46,359 bases of DNA from contig RFGU01000070.1 in assembly GCA_003696955.1 (NCBI GenBank), forward strand, positions 1 to 46,359. Direction: 5' to 3'. The stretch's first letter is position 1; every line of letters begins with the position of its first letter. This DNA is from Deltaproteobacteria bacterium. Its GTDB lineage: Bacteria > Myxococcota_A > Polyangia > Nannocystales > Nannocystaceae. The translations under genes and the position numbers were made by a program. The notes under the pieces are model-generated. The model had not been told where the DNA came from, searched no databases, and worked only from the letters and a program-made list of their open reading frames with translations. This document shows, in pieces, positions 16,326-24,145 of this stretch.

Positions 16326-16892
16326 TCAGTTACAGACCTGGCCGCAGTTGGCATCGACGCACGTGGCCACGTCGTCGAGGGTCTGCGGGGGGTCTCCGCA
16401 CTGCATCTGGCACGCGGGCTCCGTGCCGCCGTTGTTGAGACACTGGGCCCAGCAGGCACAGGCCACGTCCATCTGGCAGGCGACGAGTTCGGCCGAACAC
16501 TGCGTTTGGATGCAGTCCAAGCACTCGAGGCCGCCGGTCGTGCCCGCGGTGCCCGAGCCCGCCGTGCCCGAGCCCGCCGTGCCCGAGCCTGCGGTGCCCG
16601 AGCCTGCGGTGCCCGAGCCCGCGGTGCCCGAGCCTGCGGTGCCCGAGCCTGCGGTGCCCGAGCCTGCGGTGCCCGAGCCTGCGGTGCCCGAGCCTGCCGT
16701 GCCCGAGCCCTGGGTCGTGGCCGTGGTGGAGGACGTCGAGCCGGAGGTGCTGCCGGACGTCGAGCCGCCGGTCGAGCCGCCCGAGGTCTCCGTGCCGCCG
16801 CCGGAGGTGCCGTCGTCGTCGCCGGAACAGGCGCCCGTACCGAACGCGAGGAACACACCGAAGGCAAGGGAGGAGAGGTTACGAAGGTTCAT
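16326..16892 (-). CDS. 12-cysteine lipoprotein with a GSGTA tandem repeat
   Basis: 188 residues. The signal peptide ends FGTGAC (Cys22, imperfect lipobox). An Asp/Ser/Gly/Thr linker follows, then eleven tandem GSGTA pentapeptides (about residues 61-115). The C-terminal module has twelve Cys whose spacing is identical to the protein at 14766-15368, including CACWAQC and CGQVCN. The DNA repeats are 15-bp units, so the linker length may vary between strains. Start: AAGGAG lies 8 nt before the ATG at 16892; a longer frame upstream lacks a signal peptide. Likely outer-membrane anchored; function unknown. Confidence 0.85.
   Translation of the reverse strand: MNLRNLSSLAFGVFLAFGTGACSGDDDGTSGGGTETSGGSTGGSTSGSTSGSTSSTTATTQGSGTAGSGTAGSGTAGSGTAGSGTAGSGTAGSGTAGSGTAGSGTAGSGTAGSGTAGTTGGLECLDCIQTQCSAELVACQMDVACACWAQCLNNGGTEPACQMQCGDPPQTLDDVATCVDANCGQVCN
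16546..16710. repeat. Eleven tandem 15-bp repeats inside the lipoprotein gene
   Basis: Unit GCGGTGCCCGAGCCT on the plus strand, 11 copies, with substitutions only at the third and last bases of the unit. In the minus-strand gene each unit encodes one GSGTA pentapeptide. Most copies are identical in sequence, which suggests recent expansion or slippage. Confidence 0.9.
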
Positions 16893-16945
16893 GGATGGAC
16901 TCCTTGATTCGAAGGGGACGTCATGGGGTAAAGGTGCTGCGGTGC

Positions 16946-16961
16946 AGCGGTTCGCAGGATA
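16946..16961 (-). promoter_or_regulatory. Shared promoter element of the 12-Cys lipoproteins, copy 2
   Basis: TATCCTGCGAACCGCT on the minus strand, matching 15407-15422 at 14 of 16 positions. TTGCGG at 16981-16986 could be a -35 with a long 19-nt spacer. It leaves a leader of about 55 nt before the ATG at 16892. Confidence 0.45.
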
Positions 16962-17015
16962 GCACGCGGCCCGCGGTGGGCCGCAAGTTCCGACCGCCAT
17001 CGGTTTGCGACAGAA

Positions 17016-17942
17016 CTAGCGGTGCGACGAACGGCGTTCGGTTCGTCGGGCCAGGGCCGCTCGACCGCCCTTGGGCGTGGTGCGGGCGATGCGGTCCGCG
17101 ATCTGCTCGAGGTCGAACAGCGGCGCAAAGGCGATGCCGAGCAGGGGGTACGGAAAGAAGATCGCCATGGTGAGCAGGACGCCGAGGTGGAAGAGGTAGG
17201 CCGTGGCACACAAGACCCGGGCCGCCGTGCGCGAGACGAGGGCGAGGGGGAAGCCCAGCTCGAAGGCCAGGGTGACGGCGGCCAGGGGACGAAAGACCCA
17301 CGGCCAGGCCAGCAGCGCGGCCCCCAACGGGGCGTGCACGTCGCCGAGTTCGATCTTGCGCACGTTGTCGTAGGCCACGTAGTGGCGCAAGGTCTCGTCG
17401 AAGAGCCACTCGAGTCCGGAGATCCGCAGCTTGGCGATCCCCGCCAGCAGATAGGACAGGGCGGTGGCCGTGGCGGCAAGGCGCAGGGGCCAGCCCGGCG
17501 TGCGCCGAGGTGTGCCGGTGCCGACGAGTGGGCCTTCCCCGTCCGCCGCGTCGGAGGCCAGTGCCAGCACGATGGCGTGGATCGCCAGCAGGTTCTCGGT
17601 GTGGAAGATCATCCCCCAAGCGTTGCGGTACGTCAGGACCACGAGCAGCAAGGTGGCGAAGGCGATCCGCACGGGCCATCCGCCCCGGCCGAGGGCGACG
17701 GCGCCGGCGCTTGCGAGCGCCCCGAGCCACAGGGCGTAGAGGAAGGCGGCGGGAAGGGGCGCTTCGAGGAAGGAGAGCACGCCGACGGGGGCGAAGCGGG
17801 TGGCCGGCAGGGCGGCCAGGCCGAGGAAGGCACCCGCGCGCACGAGCAGGTAGACGGCGGCGTAGCCCGCCACGAGTCCGCGGAAGAGGGCGAGCCGGCC
17901 CGCCGGCACGTCCGCGAGGTAGGCCCGCACCAAGGCGTTCAT
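17016..17942 (-). CDS. HTTM-domain integral membrane protein
   Basis: 308 residues, mostly hydrophobic, with about six to eight membrane segments. Features typical of HTTM (related to vitamin K-dependent gamma-carboxylase) are LALFRGLVAGYAAVYLLVR near the N-terminus, TYRNAWGMIFHTENLLAIH (about 115-133), YLLAGIAKLRISGLEWL, and the late segment AYLFHLGVLLTMAIFFPYP. Last of three genes: its ATG overlaps the TGA of the 174-residue protein by four bases. Relatives carry out or assist modification of proteins or lipids in the membrane, but a reaction cannot be assigned here. The C-terminal soluble carboxylase beta-domain is absent. Confidence 0.8.
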   Translation of the reverse strand: MNALVRAYLADVPAGRLALFRGLVAGYAAVYLLVRAGAFLGLAALPATRFAPVGVLSFLEAPLPAAFLYALWLGALASAGAVALGRGGWPVRIAFATLLLVVLTYRNAWGMIFHTENLLAIHAIVLALASDAADGEGPLVGTGTPRRTPGWPLRLAATATALSYLLAGIAKLRISGLEWLFDETLRHYVAYDNVRKIELGDVHAPLGAALLAWPWVFRPLAAVTLAFELGFPLALVSRTAARVLCATAYLFHLGVLLTMAIFFPYPLLGIAFAPLFDLEQIADRIARTTPKGGRAALARRTERRSSHR

Positions 17943-18463
17943 CGCTGGTGCTCCGGGGTGCATCGGGCGACGGTGCGGCCGCGCAGGGGTCTTCGCGAAC
18001 CGGTGAAGTAGTCGAGGACGTCGAACACGTCCTTGCGCACCTCGACGGCCGCCACGCCGGGATAGTCCGGATCGTCGACCACCCGGGGCAGGACCTCGTG
18101 GCAAAGGCGCAACGCGGCGGCCGGTCCCGCGGCCACGGCCCTCGCCGCCGTCGCGAAGGCCTGCATGATCTCGTCGGTGCCGAGGTGCCGCGGCGACGCG
18201 ACCAGTGCCCTTCCGTCCGAAAGGCGCACCACGACGTGGGGGATCGTCGCCGTCCTCGGCCGGGGCCGGGCGAACATGGGATAGGGCGAGAGCGGAAAGT
18301 CGTCCTTGCCCGGCGGCCATGCGAGGGGCCAGAGCATGGCGGCGACCAGCGCGACGCCGACGGCGAGGGGGTAGGCCGCCGTGCGCAGCGACGGCGACGT
18401 GCCGCGGTCGCCGCCTTCCCCGGGGCGCGCGTCGGATTCGTCGGTCGGCGGTCGATGCGTCAT
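17939..18463 (-). CDS. Single-pass membrane protein of the HTTM operon
   Basis: 174 residues. A basic and acidic N-terminus precedes one membrane segment (PLAVGVALVAAMLWPLAW, about 33-50). Then comes DDFPLSPYPMFARPRP, a pattern that often follows the membrane segment in HTTM-associated proteins. The remainder is a small soluble domain with conserved-looking VVVRLSDGRALVASPRHLG and an alpha-helical stretch. ATGA overlaps on both sides tie it to the toroid gene upstream and the HTTM gene downstream. I infer a structural or substrate-presenting partner of the HTTM protein; no motif shows catalysis. Confidence 0.75.
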   Translation of the reverse strand: MTHRPPTDESDARPGEGGDRGTSPSLRTAAYPLAVGVALVAAMLWPLAWPPGKDDFPLSPYPMFARPRPRTATIPHVVVRLSDGRALVASPRHLGTDEIMQAFATAARAVAAGPAAALRLCHEVLPRVVDDPDYPGVAAVEVRKDVFDVLDYFTGSRRPLRGRTVARCTPEHQR

Positions 18464-20694
18464 GACGGCGGCCCGAACAGGACGGTTCGGCCATGGCCCA
18501 TCGCCGCCATGGCGTGCTGCACGTAGTCGATGCGGACGTGGGGGCTTGCGATGTGCTCGGAGAAGGCGCCGACCACGGGGACGGTCTTGGTGCACGCGAA
18601 GCAGGCGTCTTCGTTCCACTGTCGAGCGAGCAGGAAGCCGAGGACGTCACGCAGGCCGGCTTCGAGGTCCGGGCGAACCTCGCCCCGGGCCCGGGCGACG
18701 GCCAGCGCCGCCGAGACCGCCTCGCCGAACCCCGCCGATCCCGTGTTGTGGGGCAGGATCACGTTACCGAAGCCGTAGCCGCCCCAAAGGGTCGGGTCCA
18801 CCCGGTCCGTGGGCCCGAGGACGAGCCTGCGCTTGAAGGTCACGTAGTCGAGGCAGAAGCGCTCGTAGGCGTCGTGGCGGTGGTGCCCGAGGGCGGCCCG
18901 GGCCGCCAGGCAGTGCCAGTTCTCCTCGAGGAAGAAGAAGGTCCGCAGGAACGAAGGCCAGTACGTCGTGGCGAAGTAGGTCATCGACCGTTCCGTCGCG
19001 GCAGCCAACTCGTCGGCGGACGGGAACGGGCCGTCCGGCTCGCGCCGCGCGAGATCCTCGAGCAGGACCAGGGCGAAGACGGCCTGCCCACCGGCGTAGA
19101 GTGGATCGGGGCCGGGGATCGGCGTCGCGGTGCGTGCGTCCATCACGGGATGGAAACCGCCGTCCTCCCGGGCCATGCGCAGGAGGAAGCGGGCCATGCG
19201 GGCGATGGTGTCGTCGAAGGCGTCGCCGACCCGGTCGCGGCACGAGAGGAACGCGACCAGGGACAGGGCCGTCGGCCCGAGGGGGATCCGGCGCGCACGC
19301 GCGGGAGCGGGATAGACGATGCCGCCCACGTCTCCGGCTCGGCGCTCGAGGCCCGCGAGGTAGCCGAGGGCCCGGGCGGCCGCGGCGTCCACGTCGGGCG
19401 AGCGGGCACCCACTTCGCACAGGGCAAGGGTCGTGCCGGCCTGTCGCGCGGTGGAGAACCCGCCGTACCGAACGGCGCCCGTGTGGGGGTCGAGGATGTA
19501 GCGGAAGCGGCCCGACGGTTGTTGGGCGGAAAGGATGTGGCCCGTGGCCGCCTCGACGGCGCGGTCGAGACGGGAGGCTTCCACCGGCGGGCGGGGCCCG
19601 CGTCCCCGGACGAGTCGGACGATCCGGCCGTCGTCGGTCGCGAGCAGGGTCACGGTCTCGACGCGCGTAAGACCGCGGACGGCGTCGTCGGTGCGCGGCC
19701 GCGGACGGATTCGGCCTTCGAGGGCGGCGCGGACGCTGCGCGGATCGAATCCGAATCGAAGCTCCGGCACGAACGGCAGCGGTCGCTCGGCCACGAATTG
19801 CTCCGTGGCGACGAGCTGCCAGGGCGCAAGGCACCGCGTGCCTTCGCAGATCCCGTCGAATCCGGGGCGCACCGCCATGCCGTCCACGAGGGGGAGGACC
19901 GGCTCGAGGGGATCTGCGGCCGTGACCACGTCGACGACGGCCGGGCCTTCGTCGTGCACCGATAGGTGCGCCTCGACACGTCGCGCGAGTTCGGCGGGAT
20001 CGTCCGCCTGCAGGCAGGTCGTCTCGGCGGCACGGCGTCCGTCGGCGCGTCGGACGAGGTGAGCGACCAGTGCCGTGGCTTGGGTGCCGTCCACGGGGTG
20101 GCGGCAGGTCGAAGGCGCCCGCGTGAACAGCCCCGGGGCGCCGGCGGGAGCGGGGCTTCGCCCGTCGTGCGCGAGCGCAGCGGCCAGGGCCTCCGGGTCG
20201 GCCGGCACCTCGGCGGCCGCGGCCTCGGCCCGCGCCGATCCGGCCATGGCGAAGACCGCCGCGACGCCCGTGACGACGCCCGTGGCCACCTCGCGCCGTC
20301 GCGGCCGAGGACCGAAGCGGGCGAGCCCCCAAAGGGAGGTCGGGACCGTGACGAACGCGAGCACCGCGAGCGCCGCGCAAAGGCCCGCCGCCACCCCGCG
20401 CCCGAGACCTCCGTAGAGGTAGGCGAGGTAGGCCGCGCCGTGGAACACCCGCGCGGCGCAGTAGAGGAAGAACGCGAGGGCGGCCACGGCCTGGATGGTC
20501 ACGGTCCGGCGAAACCACCTGTCCGTGGCGACGGTGGCGATGGGGCCGAGACACGCGAGCGCGAGCGCAGCCGTGAGGATCGAAAACCACGTCCACGACG
20601 CCCAGGGCAGGATGGCCGCCGCCCAGGCGAAGACGCCGCCCTCGGCGAGGATGCAAAGGGCGAGCGGCAGGCGGGATCCGAGACGGTCCGACAT
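18460..20694 (-). CDS. Membrane-anchored alpha/alpha-toroid protein of the HTTM operon
   Basis: 744 residues. The first 150 or so contain four to five membrane segments, and a further hydrophobic stretch ending GSARAEAAAAEVP lies near residue 165. The large C-terminal part looks like an alpha/alpha barrel with prenyltransferase/squalene-cyclase-like or sugar-epimerase-like repeats: SAQQPSGRFRYILDPHTGAV, RQAGTTLALCEVG, MAREDGGFHPVMD, YAGGQAVFALVLLEDL, EENWHCLAARAALGHH, and RIDYVQHAMAAMGHG. The orientation suggests the barrel is extracytoplasmic. The active site is not identifiable by eye. It is first in a three-gene operon with ATGA overlaps. The start at 20694 fits the -35/-10 pair upstream; ATGs at 20706 and 20730 are in frame. 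Confidence 0.75.
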   Translation of the reverse strand: MSDRLGSRLPLALCILAEGGVFAWAAAILPWASWTWFSILTAALALACLGPIATVATDRWFRRTVTIQAVAALAFFLYCAARVFHGAAYLAYLYGGLGRGVAAGLCAALAVLAFVTVPTSLWGLARFGPRPRRREVATGVVTGVAAVFAMAGSARAEAAAAEVPADPEALAAALAHDGRSPAPAGAPGLFTRAPSTCRHPVDGTQATALVAHLVRRADGRRAAETTCLQADDPAELARRVEAHLSVHDEGPAVVDVVTAADPLEPVLPLVDGMAVRPGFDGICEGTRCLAPWQLVATEQFVAERPLPFVPELRFGFDPRSVRAALEGRIRPRPRTDDAVRGLTRVETVTLLATDDGRIVRLVRGRGPRPPVEASRLDRAVEAATGHILSAQQPSGRFRYILDPHTGAVRYGGFSTARQAGTTLALCEVGARSPDVDAAAARALGYLAGLERRAGDVGGIVYPAPARARRIPLGPTALSLVAFLSCRDRVGDAFDDTIARMARFLLRMAREDGGFHPVMDARTATPIPGPDPLYAGGQAVFALVLLEDLARREPDGPFPSADELAAATERSMTYFATTYWPSFLRTFFFLEENWHCLAARAALGHHRHDAYERFCLDYVTFKRRLVLGPTDRVDPTLWGGYGFGNVILPHNTGSAGFGEAVSAALAVARARGEVRPDLEAGLRDVLGFLLARQWNEDACFACTKTVPVVGAFSEHIASPHVRIDYVQHAMAAMGHGRTVLFGPPS

Positions 20695-20701
20695 CCGTCG
20701 C

Positions 20702-20730
20702 AGCATCCTGACCCGAAACGCCCGCGTCAA
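20702..20730 (-). promoter_or_regulatory. Promoter of the HTTM/toroid operon
   Basis: TTGACG (20730-20725), a 17-nt spacer, then GATGCT (20707-20702), only 7 nt before the ATG at 20694. It predicts a leaderless mRNA and decides the start among three in-frame ATGs. Confidence 0.5.
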
Positions 20731-20761
20731 CCTCCGGTGCGGGCCGTCGAGGCAGCGCGGG

Positions 20762-21607
20762 TCAGGTGGCGAGGCCCTCGACCTGCATGCGAAAGTCCAC
20801 GCCGACCGTCTGCCCGAGGGCGAGGGGCTGCCAGACGTTCTCGCCCATCAGCGGCTCGCTCGAGACGATGAAGTGGTTCACGAATCCCCGTCCGGTGGGG
20901 GCTTCGCACTCGGGGGCGAAGTTGGGACAGACGTCGCGTTCGGGGCAGCGCGTCTTGTGGGTGCTCACGTGCAGGGGCTTGCCGCCCTGGTGCGCCGCCA
21001 TGATGGTGCCGTTCGTCACGACGAAGGTCATGTAGGTGGCCGTGGGGGGGCCGTCGGGGTCGTCGTGGATCGGGCCGACCACCTCCTGTACTTCGTCCAC
21101 CGTCTCGGCGATGGCGTCGAAGAGATCGGAGAGGGGATAGCCGCGGCGCGTCAGGTCGCAGCGGTTCGCCATCTTCGACAGCAGGAGCATGAACAGGATC
21201 TCGCTGTCGGTGTCGCCGAGCACGAACCTGCGGAAGATTGGCGGGATCCGTTGGCGCAGCGCGCCCCGATGTTCCTCGAAACCGGCCAGGTTGCCGTTGT
21301 GGGCGAAGACCCAGCGCCCGAACTGGAACGGGTGGGTGTTGACGATGGACAGGTCGCCGGCGGTCGCCTTGCGCAGGTGGGCGACCACCGTCTCCGAGGA
21401 GACCACGCCGGAGACGCGGCGGAAGATGTGGTCGTCCACCGCCGTCTGGGTGCTCTTGATCACGTGGGGCGCCCCGGCCTGGTAGTAGGCGACCCCCCAG
21501 CCGTCGGGGTGGCGCTCCGACTGCGCCGCCAACGCGTTCTCCGCGCCGAGCAGGGAGCGGTGCACCTGGCTCTGGAGCACGGAGCGGAAGCCGAAGATCC
21601 GACACAT
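20762..21607 (-). CDS. Class II glutamine amidotransferase
   Basis: 281 residues beginning MCRIFGFRS. Cys2 is the N-terminal nucleophile after Met removal, as in the YafJ/EgtC-type Ntn-hydrolases. Other family features are RHPDGWGVAYYQAG, VVAHLRKATAG, NTHPFQFGRWVFAHNGNL, and GDTDSEILFMLLLSKM. Such domains release ammonia from glutamine or hydrolyse gamma-glutamyl bonds. No synthetase domain is fused and no ergothioneine genes are adjacent, so the acceptor is unknown. A four-Cys or Cys/His patch (THKTRCPERDVCPNFAPEC) near residue 230 might bind metal. Nearest promoter-like hexamer: TACGGT, 11 nt before the ATG. Confidence 0.9.
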   Translation of the reverse strand: MCRIFGFRSVLQSQVHRSLLGAENALAAQSERHPDGWGVAYYQAGAPHVIKSTQTAVDDHIFRRVSGVVSSETVVAHLRKATAGDLSIVNTHPFQFGRWVFAHNGNLAGFEEHRGALRQRIPPIFRRFVLGDTDSEILFMLLLSKMANRCDLTRRGYPLSDLFDAIAETVDEVQEVVGPIHDDPDGPPTATYMTFVVTNGTIMAAHQGGKPLHVSTHKTRCPERDVCPNFAPECEAPTGRGFVNHFIVSSEPLMGENVWQPLALGQTVGVDFRMQVEGLAT

Positions 21608-21707
21608 GGGACGATTCGACCGTAGCGGGACGGAGCGTGGGGGACAAGGAGCGGACCACCGGAACGCGCCCCGGCAACGGCGGTGAACACGGCTGCCTCC
21701 GCACCGG

Positions 21708-21713
21708 TATGCT
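21708..21713 (+). promoter_or_regulatory. Candidate -10 box for a leaderless GTG start
   Basis: TATGCT, 7 nt before the GTG at 21721, with TGAACA (4 of 6 to TTGACA) 18 nt further upstream at 21684-21689. The same hexamer serves gshB. Confidence 0.4.
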
Positions 21714-21720
21714 CCGGGCC

Positions 21721-22362
21721 GTGCCCGCTCTCGACGCCGCCGGTGCACCCGCGCCGCTCGCCTCGTGCGACGCGCCCACCGTGCGCGCCGCGCTCGAAGG
21801 CCTCGGGCATCCCTTCGGCGGCGCCCGCGGCTACGCCCTCCCCCGGATCCCGCGGCACCTCGTCCCGTGGGTGCGCCCCTGCCTCGTCCCGGAGCACGGT
21901 GGCGCGGCGGGCGAAGGCCCGGCCTTCGTGCAGGTCGGCACCGTTGCGGTTCCGGCGGTGGCCGTCGCACGGCACCTGGTGGTCTTCGCCGACCGCATGC
22001 CCACCGCGCCTCGGGCCGTCGTCGAGACCGTCGTGCGCCGAACCGTCGTGGGTCCGCGTCCCCTGCCCGCCGCCGCAGCGCAAGCGTGGCGGGCGCTGCG
22101 CGCGGTGTTCTGCACGATCACCCTGGTCGGTCCCGCAGGCCCGGCGAGATGGCGTGCCGTTTCCGCCGCGGACCTTCGCCTCGACGGGGCGGGGGCGGCG
22201 AGGGCGGAGGGGCCGTACGTGGGCTTGCGGTCCGTCCCGGCTTCGCCACGAACCCGCCGGACCCCGCCCGTCCGCGGCCGGCTTCCCGTGGCCTGGCGGA
22301 CTCCGTCCGGGGCTCCGAACTCGGCCACCCTCGCCGTGGATCCGTTCGCATGGGTCGGTTGA
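21721..22362 (+). CDS. Hypothetical protein overlapping the flippase-type gene
   Basis: 213 residues from a GTG at 21721 (MPALDAAGAPAPLAS). Third codon positions are strongly GC, so the frame looks genuine. A central beta-rich stretch (GEGPAFVQVGTVAVPAVAVARHLVVFADR) and a helix (AAAAQAWRALRAVFCTITLVG) are visible, but no family is recognised. Its stop lies 13 nt inside the next gene, which suggests coupled expression with the membrane protein at 22350. The ATG at 21709 is in the same frame but sits inside the candidate -10 hexamer, so the GTG is preferred. Confidence 0.6.
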   Translation: MPALDAAGAPAPLASCDAPTVRAALEGLGHPFGGARGYALPRIPRHLVPWVRPCLVPEHGGAAGEGPAFVQVGTVAVPAVAVARHLVVFADRMPTAPRAVVETVVRRTVVGPRPLPAAAAQAWRALRAVFCTITLVGPAGPARWRAVSAADLRLDGAGAARAEGPYVGLRSVPASPRTRRTPPVRGRLPVAWRTPSGAPNSATLAVDPFAWVG

Positions 22363-23357
22363 GCCGCGGGATCGTCGTCGGCCTGGTCCTGGCCGTGGTC
22401 GTGTACGCCGCGGCCGTATTCCTCGGTGAGGCACACGCCGTGGCCGCCGCCCTGGCGGACTTCGACGTGGCCTTCCTCGGTTGGGCGCTGGCCGCATCCG
22501 CCGGCAACTACGTGCTGCGCTTTCTCAAGTGGGAGCTGTGCCTGCGGCGACTCGAGGTGCGGGCCCTCGCCCCGGGGCTGGGGATCGGGCGCTCGGCCCT
22601 CGTCTACCTGGCGGGGCTCTCCATGTCGATCACGCCGGGCAAGATCGGCGAGGTCCTCCGCTCGGCGCTGTTGCGAGCCTCCGACGGGGTGCCCTTCGGC
22701 CGCACGGCTCCCGTGGTCGTCGCCGACAGGCTCACCGACGTGCTGGCCCTCGTGGCCCTCTCCATGTTCGGGCTCGGGCGGCATGCCGACGTGCCGATGG
22801 TCGGAGGCGCGGTGGTCGTCGCGTGTGCCGTGCTCGTGTGGTTGCTCGGATCGGAACGAAGGTTCGGTCGCATCTTGAACGTCATGGCGCGCCTGCCCCT
22901 GGTGGGACCGCTCGCCGCTCGCGCCGAGGCCATGGGCGAGGCGAGCGCCCGGGTGCTGGCCCTGCCGGTGCTCGCGCCCCTCTTCGTGCTCTCGGTGCTG
23001 GGGTGGGGCCTCGAGTGCCTGGGACTGCAGGCCATCTTGACCGGCTTCAGGACCCCGGCGCCGACCCTTTCGGATGCGGCGTTCCTGTGGTCCTTCACCA
23101 CCCTGGTGGGGGCGGTGAGCTTCCTTCCGGGCGGTCTGGGGGCGACCGAGGCGTCCCTGGGCGTCTTGGTCGTGACCCTCGTACCGGGCGCGACCAAGGC
23201 CGTCGCCGTCGGAGCGACCCTGTTGGCCCGGGGGGCCACCCTTTGGTTCGGCGAGGTCGTGGGGATCTTCGCCCTCGCCGTGCTCGCTCGCGACCGGCGG
23301 CTGCGGCGGGCCGCGACCGGTGACGTACGGGCGGGTACGGAACGTTCGCCGCGATGA
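22350..23357 (+). CDS. Lysylphosphatidylglycerol synthase TM region/UPF0104-type membrane protein
   Basis: 335 residues with about eight membrane segments. Signatures of the LPG_synthase_TM family (flippase part of MprF, AglD-like) are LRFLKWELCLRRLEV, SMSITPGKIGEVLRSALLR (about 91-109), VVVADRLTDVLALVAL, and SFLPGGLGATEASLG (about 255-270). Stand-alone members are thought to move or handle lipid-linked substrates across the inner membrane. No synthetase domain is fused. It overlaps the preceding unknown gene by 13 nt, which hints at a functional pair. Confidence 0.87.
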   Translation: MGRLSRGIVVGLVLAVVVYAAAVFLGEAHAVAAALADFDVAFLGWALAASAGNYVLRFLKWELCLRRLEVRALAPGLGIGRSALVYLAGLSMSITPGKIGEVLRSALLRASDGVPFGRTAPVVVADRLTDVLALVALSMFGLGRHADVPMVGGAVVVACAVLVWLLGSERRFGRILNVMARLPLVGPLAARAEAMGEASARVLALPVLAPLFVLSVLGWGLECLGLQAILTGFRTPAPTLSDAAFLWSFTTLVGAVSFLPGGLGATEASLGVLVVTLVPGATKAVAVGATLLARGATLWFGEVVGIFALAVLARDRRLRRAATGDVRAGTERSPR

Positions 23358-23420
23358 CGCGCCGAGGGCGCTTCGGGGCCGCCCTTTCGGTTCCCATCGC
23401 CCCGTGCTTTCGTACCGCCC

Positions 23421-24137
23421 ATGTCGGACACCTCCTGGCGCGTCCTGCCCCACGATCCGCTCGAGCAGCTCGGCGATCGGCTGTATCGGGTCGAGGGCGA
23501 TCTGCCGAATCTGAAGATCCGACGTCAGATGATCGTGCTCGTCGAGGACGATGGACTGCTCCTCCACAACCCCATGTGCCTCGACGAGGCGACCATGGCG
23601 CGCCTGCTCGAACTCGGCCAGCCCACGTGGGTGATCGTCCCGAGCGGGTTCCATCGCATGGACATCGCCCGGTATCGGGAACGCTTTCCCGGGATCACCG
23701 TGCTCGCGCCGCGCGCCGGCCGGGCTCGGATCGAGAAGGTCGCCCGCGTGGACCTCGTGTACGAGGAGTTCGACGGCACGTCCCACGCGCGCATCGAGTA
23801 CGTCGCGGGCGTCGGGGATCGCGAGGGGGTGCTCGTGGTCGACACGGAGGAGGGCGTCACCTTGGTGTTCAACGACGTCCTCATGAACATCCCGCACTTC
23901 GGCGGTGTCATGGGCCGGATCTATCGGTGGATCGGCGACTCCGGACGGCCGACGGTCACACGGCTCGCACGCTTGGCCATCGTGCGGGACCGGCGGGCGC
24001 TCGCTCGACACCTACGGACCCTGGCCGACACGCCGCGGCTCGTGCGGGTGGTGCCGGGGCATGGTACGCCCATCTCCGACGACCCGGCGGGCGCGTTGCG
24101 GCAGGTGGCGGACCGTCTCGATCCACCTCGTACCTAG
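23421..24137 (+). CDS. MBL-fold-related protein (DUF4336-like)
   Basis: 238 residues. The arrangement of beta-strands and short motifs (LYRVEGDLPNLKIRRQM, VIVPSGFHRMDIARYRERFP, VLAPRAGRARIEKVARVDL, VFNDVLMNI, VRVVPGHGTPISDDP) resembles DUF4336 proteins, which are distant metallo-beta-lactamase-fold relatives. The canonical HxHxDH metal motif is replaced by GFHRMD. A late His remains in VPGHGTPI. Metal binding and catalysis are thus doubtful. Nothing in the sequence identifies a substrate. It starts 63 bp after the flippase-type gene on the same strand and may be co-transcribed. Confidence 0.7.
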   Translation: MSDTSWRVLPHDPLEQLGDRLYRVEGDLPNLKIRRQMIVLVEDDGLLLHNPMCLDEATMARLLELGQPTWVIVPSGFHRMDIARYRERFPGITVLAPRAGRARIEKVARVDLVYEEFDGTSHARIEYVAGVGDREGVLVVDTEEGVTLVFNDVLMNIPHFGGVMGRIYRWIGDSGRPTVTRLARLAIVRDRRALARHLRTLADTPRLVRVVPGHGTPISDDPAGALRQVADRLDPPRT

Positions 24138-24145
24138 GCCGGGGA

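Noticed and set aside
16546..16710. Possible CRISPR array
   Set aside because: The 15-bp units are adjacent with no spacers and encode GSGTA in frame, so this is a coding tandem repeat.
17016..20694. A vitamin K-dependent gamma-carboxylation system
   Set aside because: The HTTM protein lacks the soluble carboxylase domain and no epoxide reductase or Gla-domain substrate is encoded, so only the fold-level relation is claimed.
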